Part shown: piece by piece, positions 57,741 to 64,000 of the stretch
Numbering within the stretch: the first letter of the stretch is position 1
Layout: the number at the start of each line of letters is the position of its first letter
Translations under genes and position numbers: made by a program
Notes under the pieces: generated by a model
Told to the model about the DNA's origin: nothing
The model's input: only the letters and a program-made list of their open reading frames with translations
Database searches by the model: none
Assembly (NCBI GenBank): GCA_902362375.1
Contig: CABIVS010000007.1
Location: forward strand, 369,115 to 433,114
Source of the DNA: Bacteroidaceae bacterium
GTDB taxonomy: Bacteria; Bacteroidota; Bacteroidia; Bacteroidales; Bacteroidaceae
DNA: 64,000 bases
Reading direction: 5' to 3'

Positions 57741-58480
57741 CCCATCAAAAGTTTAGTTAATATCAAGTCTGAAAACAGAATCAATACACTGCTGGACACT
57801 ACGGCATCCGTAGAAGCCTTTCCTACAGCAATCGAACCTCCCTCTACCGTGTATCCGAAGAAAGCGGACACACTTGCAATGATAAACGCAAAAAAGAGGG
57901 ATTTGATGATACCCGCCCAGATAAACCATTCGTTAAACATATACTGCAAACCATATTCGAGATCGACAGCATTCATAACCCCGGCAAACCAACATGTGCA
58001 AAAGGCACCGATGATTCCGGCAAAGATACTAAACGTCACTAGAATAGGGATAACAGTCACCATCGCCGTAATCTTAGGCAAAATCAGGTAGTTCGCCGAA
58101 TTGATACCCATAATTTCGAGCGCATCAATCTGTTGTGTCACCCGCATCGTTCCTAATTCGGAAGCGATATTCGACCCGACTTTTCCGGCAAGAATCAAGC
58201 ACATGATGGAGGAAGAAAATTCCAGCAACATAATTTCACGTGTCACATATCCCACTGTCCAGCGGGGCATCCATGGACTTTCGATATTCAACTTAATCTG
58301 AATGGTAATCACTGCGCCAATGAAAAACGAAATCAACAGCACAATACCGATGGAGTTTACACCTAGCTGCTCCAACTCGTTAAGGTATTGCCGGAAGAAC
58401 ATACGCATACGCTCGGGGCGGGAAAAAGTCCGTCCCATCAGTATAAAATATCTCCCGACGGTTCTCAATGCTTTTATCAT
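57737..58480 (-). CDS. MlaE-family ABC transporter permease
   Basis: 247 residues with about five membrane helices. Family landmarks are LISFFIGAVITIQIKLN, REIMLLEFSSSIMCLILAGKVGSNIASELGTMRVTQQIDALE and FFGYTVEGGSIAVGKAST. It pairs with the ATPase that overlaps its 3' end. Known members move phospholipids for outer-membrane lipid asymmetry. A TACATTTG -7 element lies 20 bases before the start. Confidence 0.92.
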   Translation of the reverse strand: MIKALRTVGRYFILMGRTFSRPERMRMFFRQYLNELEQLGVNSIGIVLLISFFIGAVITIQIKLNIESPWMPRWTVGYVTREIMLLEFSSSIMCLILAGKVGSNIASELGTMRVTQQIDALEIMGINSANYLILPKITAMVTVIPILVTFSIFAGIIGAFCTCWFAGVMNAVDLEYGLQYMFNEWFIWAGIIKSLFFAFIIASVSAFFGYTVEGGSIAVGKASTDAVVSSSVLILFSDLILTKLLMG

Positions 58481-58499
58481 AACTCACACTATTTGTCTG

Positions 58500-58537
58500 C
58501 AAATGTACATTATTTCAGCTTATTTTTACTACATTTG
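58500..58537. promoter_or_regulatory. Divergent -7 elements for the Mla permease and lptB
   Basis: TACATTTG occurs on the minus strand at 58500-58507 for the permease gene and on the plus strand at 58530-58537 for lptB, inside a 75-base gap. Both would give very short 5' leaders. Confidence 0.55.
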
Positions 58538-58555
58538 CCGCAAAATAACTAGAAT

Positions 58556-59317
58556 ATGGAAGAAAGCAAGATGGTGCTCCGCACGGAAGACTTGGTTAAA
58601 AAGTACGGTAAACGAACCGTTGTAAGCCACGTTTCCATCAATGTGAAGCAGGGTGAGATTGTAGGTTTGCTGGGACCGAACGGTGCCGGTAAGACGACTT
58701 CATTCTATATGACTGTAGGGCTGATTACTCCTAATGAAGGACGTATTTTCCTCGATGACTTGGAGATTACCAAATATCCGGTTTACAAACGCGCACAAAC
58801 AGGAATCGGCTACCTTGCACAGGAAGCTTCCGTTTTCCGCCAGATGAGCGTGGAAGATAATATCGCCTCTGTACTGGAAATGACCAACAAGCCCAAAGAA
58901 TATCAAAAAGAGAAACTCGAAAGCCTGATTGCAGAGTTCCGCCTGCAAAAGGTACGCAAAAATAAAGGTAACCAGTTGTCAGGAGGTGAGCGCCGCCGTA
59001 CAGAAATTGCCCGTTGTCTTGCCATCGACCCCAAATTCATCATGCTTGACGAACCTTTTGCCGGTGTCGACCCGATTGCCGTAGAAGATATCCAGCAAAT
59101 TGTATGGAAACTGAAAGACAAGAATATCGGAATCCTGATTACCGACCACAACGTACAGGAAACGCTTAGTATCACAGACCGCGCCTATCTGCTGTTCGAA
59201 GGAAAGATCCTTTTCCAGGGGACACCGGAAGAACTATCGGAAAATCAGATTGTGCGTGAAAAATACTTGAGTAATAGTTTCGTGTTACGCCGAAAAGATT
59301 TCCAGTTGGAAAAATAG
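58556..59317 (+). CDS. lptB: LPS export ABC transporter ATP-binding protein LptB
   Basis: 253-residue cytoplasmic ATPase that drives LPS extraction by LptFGC. Walker [18 protein letters not shown], signature [16 protein letters not shown], Walker [21 protein letters not shown] and the [15 protein letters not shown]-loop match LptB. The gene stands alone on the plus strand; LptFG are not in the window. It may work with the OstA/LptA-like protein encoded at 42999. Confidence 0.95.
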   Translation: MEESKMVLRTEDLVKKYGKRTVVSHVSINVKQGEIVGLLGPNGAGKTTSFYMTVGLITPNEGRIFLDDLEITKYPVYKRAQTGIGYLAQEASVFRQMSVEDNIASVLEMTNKPKEYQKEKLESLIAEFRLQKVRKNKGNQLSGGERRRTEIARCLAIDPKFIMLDEPFAGVDPIAVEDIQQIVWKLKDKNIGILITDHNVQETLSITDRAYLLFEGKILFQGTPEELSENQIVREKYLSNSFVLRRKDFQLEK

Positions 59318-59318
59318 G

Positions 59319-59449
59319 TTCACCACAGAGGACACGGAGGACACAGAGTTTTATTTTATAAGAAGACACGGATTGCCCCAATCTATATTTATATAGTTGA
59401 GACAGTCCGTGTCTTTGATTTATTATTTCTCTGTGTCCTCTGTGGTGAA
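59319..59449. terminator. Nested inverted repeats between lptB and der
   Basis: TTCACCACAGAGGACAC (59319-59335) and its exact complement (59433-59449) flank a second hairpin, GACACGGA with TCCGTGTC (about 59365-59413). The element begins 1 base after the lptB stop and ends 2 bases before the der stop, so it probably ends both transcripts. Confidence 0.75.
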
Positions 59450-59451
59450 TT

Positions 59452-60765
59452 TTATTTCTGTCGAATATAAATATTAACCGGCGTACCTGTCAGATTCCAT
59501 TTCTCACGCATCTTATTTTCGAGGAAACGTTTGTATGGCTCTTTCACATACTGCGGCAAGTTGGCGAAATATACAAATGAAGGCACTTGTGTGTTCGGCA
59601 ACTGTGTGATATATTTAATTTTGATATACTTACCTTTATTGGAAGGAGGCGGATAAGCCTCGATCAACGGAAGCATTTCTTCATTCAAACGTGCGGTCGG
59701 GATCTTTGTCGTCCGGTTTTCATACACACTACGTGCTTCTTCAAGCACTTTTAGAATACGTTGTTTAGTCAGTGCAGAAGCAAAGATGATCGGGAAATCG
59801 ACAAACGGAGCAAAACGCGAGCGAACAGCTTCCTCAAACGCTTTCTGTACTTTCACAGATTTATCTTCCACCAAATCCCACTTATTGATAACAACTACCA
59901 GTCCTTTCTGATTCTTCTGAATCAGAGAGAAGATATTCAAGTCCTGCCCCTCAACACCTCTTGTAGCATCCAACATCAAAATACAAACATCCGAACCTTC
60001 GATAGAACGAATCGAACGAACGACTGAATAATATTCCAAATCTTCATTTACCTTGTTTTTCTTACGGATACCCGCTGTATCCACCAGGTAAAAATCAAAT
60101 CCGAATTTATTGTAACGAGTATAGATAGAGTCGCGGGTAGTTCCGGCAATCTCTGTTACGATATTACGTTCTTCCCCAATAAATGCATTTACAATGGAAG
60201 ACTTTCCGGCGTTCGGACGTCCTACCACAGCAAAACGAGGAATATCATCATCCAGAATTTCAGATGATTCTTTCTTGAAATTGCTGACAATCAAGTCCAT
60301 CAAATCACCCGTACCACTTCCTGTCATGGCAGAGACGCAATACGGATCGCCCAATCCCAGTTTATAGAATTCGGGAGCGTTATATTGTAAATCGTGATTA
60401 TCCGTTTTATTAGCAACCATAATCACCGGACTATTAGCACGACGCAGAATAGCAGCTACCTGCATATCCAAGTCAGTCACTCCATTCATCACATCCACTA
60501 CAAACAGAATGACATCCGCTTCTTCCACGGCCAATAATACCTGCTTACGGATTTCCTCTTCAAAGACATCATCCGAGTTGACCACCCATCCACCGGTGTC
60601 CACCACAGAGAATTCACGGCCCAGCCACTCAGACTTGCCATATTGTCTGTCGCGGGTTGTACCCGCTTCTTCATTCACAATAGCCTGACGAGTCTTCGTC
60701 AGACGGTTAAATAAGGTAGACTTGCCCACATTCGGGCGTCCTACAATTGCAACTAAATTACCCAT
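59452..60765 (-). CDS. der: Ribosome biogenesis GTPase Der (EngA)
   Basis: Double GTPase needed for 50S subunit assembly, 437 residues. First G domain: [22 protein letters not shown] and NKTD; second: [21 protein letters not shown] and NKWD. A C-terminal KH-like domain ends [14 protein letters not shown]. Complete and of normal length. It lies 48 bases after era on the same strand, so the two GTPase genes are probably co-transcribed. Confidence 0.97.
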   Translation of the reverse strand: MGNLVAIVGRPNVGKSTLFNRLTKTRQAIVNEEAGTTRDRQYGKSEWLGREFSVVDTGGWVVNSDDVFEEEIRKQVLLAVEEADVILFVVDVMNGVTDLDMQVAAILRRANSPVIMVANKTDNHDLQYNAPEFYKLGLGDPYCVSAMTGSGTGDLMDLIVSNFKKESSEILDDDIPRFAVVGRPNAGKSSIVNAFIGEERNIVTEIAGTTRDSIYTRYNKFGFDFYLVDTAGIRKKNKVNEDLEYYSVVRSIRSIEGSDVCILMLDATRGVEGQDLNIFSLIQKNQKGLVVVINKWDLVEDKSVKVQKAFEEAVRSRFAPFVDFPIIFASALTKQRILKVLEEARSVYENRTTKIPTARLNEEMLPLIEAYPPPSNKGKYIKIKYITQLPNTQVPSFVYFANLPQYVKEPYKRFLENKMREKWNLTGTPVNIYIRQK

Positions 60766-60813
60766 AGTTCAATACCTTGTTTTTTCACGACTATCACAGT
60801 CGCATGAATACTC

Positions 60814-61695
60814 TTAATCTAACTGATAACCAAAATTGCGGAGTTCCTTATCCGAACTACGCCAATCCTTATCCACTTTCACATACGTTTCGAGGAAAAT
60901 AGTCTTTCCAAAGAAACGTTCCAGTTCACGGCGAGCCTCGGTAGCCACCTTCTTCAACGCCTTTCCCTGTTTACCGATAATGATTCCTTTCTGCGAATCA
61001 CGTTCCACGTTAATCACCGCCCGAATATGAATCTTCTTCGGTTCTTCCTTAAACTCTTCTACGACAACCTCCACCGAATAGGGGATCTCTTTATCGTAGT
61101 AGAGCAGAATCTTTTCCCGGATAATCTCATTCACGAAGAAACGGGCAGGCTTATCCGTCCACTGATCCTTTCCAAAATAAGGAGGAGAATCGGGCAGCAG
61201 TTCTTTGATCCGCTTCATTACATAGTCTACATTGAACTTTGATGTAGCAGAAATCGGAATAATTTCGGCTTGGGGAAGCAACTCTTTCCACTCTTCCACC
61301 AGCTTTACCAGTTTTTCCTGATCTGTAAGATCTATCTTATTGATGAGCAAGAGAACAGGCACCGTCATCTGACGCACCTTTTCCATAAACTCATTATTCT
61401 TATCCGGCGTCTCCACCACGTCCGTTACATAAAGCAAGATATCCGCATCCGTCAATGCCGAAGTAGAAAAATTCAACATAGACTCCTGTAGTTTATAATT
61501 GGGCTTCAACACACCCGGAGTATCAGAAAAAACAATCTGCATTTCATCCGTATTATAGATTCCCATAATCCGGTGACGAGTAGTCTGCGCTTTGAAGGTA
61601 GCGATCGAAATACGTTCGCCTACCAAGACATTCATCAATGTCGATTTTCCGACATTCGGATTTCCTACGATGTTTACAAAACCTGCTTTATGCAT
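60814..61695 (-). CDS. era: GTPase Era
   Basis: Binds the 3' end of 16S rRNA in 30S assembly, 293 residues. G1 is [17 protein letters not shown]3 is DTPGV, G4 is NKID. The C-terminal KH domain shows VIIGKQGKALKKVATEARRELE, and the end LRNFGYQLD is family-typical. It begins just downstream of the fabH terminator and is followed by der. Confidence 0.97.
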   Translation of the reverse strand: MHKAGFVNIVGNPNVGKSTLMNVLVGERISIATFKAQTTRHRIMGIYNTDEMQIVFSDTPGVLKPNYKLQESMLNFSTSALTDADILLYVTDVVETPDKNNEFMEKVRQMTVPVLLLINKIDLTDQEKLVKLVEEWKELLPQAEIIPISATSKFNVDYVMKRIKELLPDSPPYFGKDQWTDKPARFFVNEIIREKILLYYDKEIPYSVEVVVEEFKEEPKKIHIRAVINVERDSQKGIIIGKQGKALKKVATEARRELERFFGKTIFLETYVKVDKDWRSSDKELRNFGYQLD

Positions 61696-61722
61696 TTCTC
61701 TTTATTTTATTGGTTGAGACAA

Positions 61723-61756
61723 AAAAACGCATCGAATCGAAATAGGATGCGTTTTT
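61723..61756 (-). terminator. Terminator of the yceD-rpmF-fabH operon
   Basis: An 11 bp stem (AAAAACGCATC with GATGCGTTTTT) followed on the minus strand by seven T, 26 bases after the fabH stop and just before era. Confidence 0.88.
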
Positions 61757-61781
61757 GAGTGTTATAGTTCAGTAACTTACG

Positions 61782-62789
61782 TTACGATTCCTTCTTTCCA
61801 TCATAACCCCATTTCACATATACTGCGCCCCAAGTAAATCCGGCACCGAATGCAGTGAAAATGATGTTATCGCCTTTCTTGAGTTTATCTTCATAATCCC
61901 AGATACACAGAGGAAGTGTAGCGGCACTCGTGTTACCGTAATGCTCAATATTTACCAACACTTTATCCATTGGCACCTCCATACGGTGTGCCACAGCCTC
62001 GATGATACGGACATTCGCCTGATGCGGAACAATCCAGTCAATACTATCTTTCGTCAGGCCATTCTTTTCTGCGATTGCAGCAGAGACATCCGACATGTTG
62101 GATACAGCATATTTAAATACTGTTCTTCCTTCCTGGTGCAAATAGTGCATCTTATTGTCTACTGTGAAATAAGACGGAGGACAAACCGAACCACCAGCTT
62201 TCATGTGGAGGAAAGGCAATCCCTTACCATCTGTTCTCAGTATCGAATCCATGATCCCGTAATCTTCCGTAGTCGGTTCTACCATAAAGGCAGCAGCACC
62301 GTCACCGAAGATAGGGCATGTAGCACGATCTGTATAGTTAACCATTGACGACATCTTATCGGCACCGACAATGATAATTTTCTTATATCTTCCCGAACGG
62401 ATGAAATTAGCAGCTGTCTCCATCAAATACAGGAATCCGCTACAAGCAGCCTGCAAATCGAAGGCAAAAGCATTCTTCAGTCCGAGTTTATCACAAAGAA
62501 TAGAAGCTGTAGAAGGGAAGTGATAGTCAGGAGTAGTAGTAGCAACAACAACTAAATCAATGTCATCAGGATTAGCGCCAGTCTTCTTCATCAACTGTTT
62601 GGCAGCTTTGCGCGCCATATATGAACTACCTAATCCTTCCTCATTCAGAATATGTCTTTCCTTTACTCCGATACGAGTCATAATCCATTCGTCGTTGGTA
62701 TCCACCATTTTTGATATCTCATCGTTAGTCAAGATATAATCGGGTACGTACCCGCCGACTCCTGTGATTACTGCATTTATTTTTTCCAT
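61782..62789 (-). CDS. fabH: Beta-ketoacyl-ACP synthase III
   Basis: Starts fatty acid synthesis by condensing an acyl-CoA with malonyl-ACP, 335 residues. The catalytic triad is visible: Cys116 in QAACSGF, His in [11 protein letters not shown] and Asn in [13 protein letters not shown] chose the ATG at 62789 (MEKINAV); a TTG one codon earlier is less likely. It is the last gene of the yceD-rpmF-fabH cluster, an arrangement widespread in bacteria that links ribosome and lipid synthesis. Bacteroides FabH is expected to accept branched primers, but this cannot be read here. Confidence 0.96.
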   Translation of the reverse strand: MEKINAVITGVGGYVPDYILTNDEISKMVDTNDEWIMTRIGVKERHILNEEGLGSSYMARKAAKQLMKKTGANPDDIDLVVVATTTPDYHFPSTASILCDKLGLKNAFAFDLQAACSGFLYLMETAANFIRSGRYKKIIIVGADKMSSMVNYTDRATCPIFGDGAAAFMVEPTTEDYGIMDSILRTDGKGLPFLHMKAGGSVCPPSYFTVDNKMHYLHQEGRTVFKYAVSNMSDVSAAIAEKNGLTKDSIDWIVPHQANVRIIEAVAHRMEVPMDKVLVNIEHYGNTSAATLPLCIWDYEDKLKKGDNIIFTAFGAGFTWGAVYVKWGYDGKKES

Positions 62790-62875
62790 CAAACCTATTT
62801 TTAATTAGCAATACTATAATACTTAAAGCAGCCGGAGAGTTTCACCCCCAGGCTGTTTCAGTATAACTGTACTAA

Positions 62876-63061
62876 TTATACAGCTGCTTCTTTCACAATA
62901 GCGAGCTTACCTCTGTAATAGCCGCAAGCACCACATACAGTATGGTAAACGTGCCATTCGCCGCAATTCGGACAAATAGCCAATGTAGGAGCTACTGCCT
63001 TATCATGAGTTCTTCTCTTCGCTTGTCTCGTACTTGATTGTCTTCTCTTAGGATGTGCCAT
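62876..63061 (-). CDS. rpmF: 50S ribosomal protein L32
   Basis: 61 residues beginning MAHPKRRQSSTRQAKRRTHD, as L32 does. Four cysteines (30, 33, 43, 46) form a zinc ribbon of the C+ type. It lies 12 bases after yceD and 86 bases before fabH. The gap to fabH holds a weak 7-8 bp CAGCC/GGCTG hairpin (about 62829-62862) that may lower read-through. Confidence 0.97.
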   Translation of the reverse strand: MAHPKRRQSSTRQAKRRTHDKAVAPTLAICPNCGEWHVYHTVCGACGYYRGKLAIVKEAAV

Positions 63062-63073
63062 TTTCTTAAAACT

Positions 63074-63652
63074 TTAATTATTATCTAATATTTTTTTTAA
63101 TTCATTCCAACGAGGATCAATTTGTTCCTCCACTTCTTCCTCAATTACGATGTCATCTCCACCTGTGTCGAAAGTATCATCGCTATCCTCATTCGCATTC
63201 GTTTTCAAATGCTTGTTCAATTTACTGGTTACCGCTTTATTACACTTACCGGGAGCATGTACATGCTTCATGGGTATAGAGAGTGCAATAAACTCATACA
63301 TGAACCATGCAACGTTGATTTCCCCTTCTTCCTCGGGAATCACAATCAGGTTGTCACCTTCTTCTGCATATTCATGTCCAAACTTTACCATCAGTTTATC
63401 AGAAGAACTGATAGGCAGCTCCATATCATCCAGACAACGGTCACATGGTACCCATACCATTCCCTCAGTCTGAAAACTCAGCTCGAAAGCACGAGAGGTT
63501 CTTTTCACGGTCAATGTAACATTCACCTTTCCTTTCTGAACTTCAGGACCATCAATGTGAGCGAAGTAAAGGTTATCCAATACAAACTCATACTTAGCAG
63601 AGTCTGTTTGCATTCCTTTCAAGTCAATTTTGTATTTATCAAACTTTCCCAA
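63074..63652 (-). CDS. yceD: DUF177 (YceD) family protein
   Basis: 192-residue protein of the DUF177 family, which in E. coli and plants is linked to 23S rRNA accumulation. The core has VPCDRCLDDMELPI with a conserved CxxC, and a third Cys in HAPGKCNKAV. The C-terminal part is highly acidic (DSDDTFDTGGDDIVIEEEVEEQ). It is the first gene of the operon with rpmF and fabH. Confidence 0.9.
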   Translation of the reverse strand: MGKFDKYKIDLKGMQTDSAKYEFVLDNLYFAHIDGPEVQKGKVNVTLTVKRTSRAFELSFQTEGMVWVPCDRCLDDMELPISSSDKLMVKFGHEYAEEGDNLIVIPEEEGEINVAWFMYEFIALSIPMKHVHAPGKCNKAVTSKLNKHLKTNANEDSDDTFDTGGDDIVIEEEVEEQIDPRWNELKKILDNN

Positions 63653-63694
63653 AGCTTCTCTCTTTTTTAAATCGTTAGCTTACAATTCGGGCGA

Positions 63695-63702
63695 CAAAGA
63701 TA
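63695..63702 (-). promoter_or_regulatory. -7 element for the yceD-rpmF-fabH operon
   Basis: TATCTTTG on the minus strand matches TAnnTTTG, 43 bases before yceD; a TTTG lies 23 bases further up (63726-63729). Confidence 0.55.
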
Positions 63703-63819
63703 CAAATAAATATCCTCATAACATACAAATTATCAGTAAATATTCACTTTTTTAATAGGTATTATGAGGTTTGTATCTGTTAAAAACGGCGATATAAATA
63801 CCAAAGTAATAAAAAAACA

Positions 63820-63856
63820 GAAAGCCTCGCCCGTCCAATAGACAAGCGAGGCTTCT
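63820..63856 (-). terminator. Terminator of the rRNA operon
   Basis: A 9 bp core stem AAGCCTCGC with GCGAGGCTT, extended by further pairs, is followed on the minus strand by a long T-run, just after 5S rRNA. Confidence 0.9.
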
Positions 63857-63861
63857 TTAAA

Positions 63862-63972
<111 letters not shown>

Positions 63973-64000
63973 TAAGGTTATGACATGATGAAAAGTAAAA

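Overview
The window looks like a Bacteroides chromosome, close to the B. thetaiotaomicron/ovatus group. The evidence is the set of typical families (hybrid two-component regulator, DUF4488, DUF2339, N-terminally extended RluB), promoters of the TAnnTTTG type, often with TTTG 19 bp upstream, and AT-rich intergenic DNA without strong Shine-Dalgarno sequences. The exact species cannot be fixed from sequence alone.

Positions 1-24,250 are an accessory polysaccharide-utilisation region. Reading right are a heparinase II/III-like lyase lipoprotein, two tandem DUF1961 proteins, a PL8-like lyase, a GH88 unsaturated glucuronyl hydrolase and a hybrid two-component regulator. Facing it is a six-gene operon reading left from one promoter near 24,065: GH88 lipoprotein, heparinase-like lyase, an unrecognised lipoprotein, GH29 fucosidase, Ser-type sulfatase and a third heparinase-like lyase. 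Lyases would cut a uronate-containing glycan, GH88 enzymes would remove the unsaturated uronate, and the sulfatase and fucosidase would trim side groups. The target is therefore probably a sulfated, fucose-bearing acidic polysaccharide. No SusC/SusD pair lies in the window; one may lie left of position 1.

Positions 24,250-63,860 are mostly housekeeping genes: asnS, an rluB-type gene with a long RG-rich N-terminus, purB, two tRNA-Val genes, an acetyltransferase, yaaA, carB, trpS, a DUF2339 membrane protein and an OmpA-family protein. Then comes a six-gene leftward run (two PpiC-like proteins, surA, an OstA/LptA-like gene, a small membrane protein, mutL), followed by guaB, recQ, clpX-clpP, tig, an RRM protein, an Mla-like ABC pair, lptB, der, era, fabH, rpmF and yceD. 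The right edge holds 5S rRNA, the 3' end of an rRNA operon that continues outside the window.

The most notable non-coding finding is upstream of carB. A good promoter is followed almost at once by a 39-codon ORF whose stop codon lies inside the 5' arm of an intrinsic terminator placed before carB. This is the layout of the enterobacterial pyrBI attenuator. Three unrelated intergenic regions also carry four-unit arrays of 21 or 22 bp with internal dyad symmetry, each array with its own sequence. A 100 bp inverted-repeat element and a 240 bp three-hairpin element add to the repeat content.
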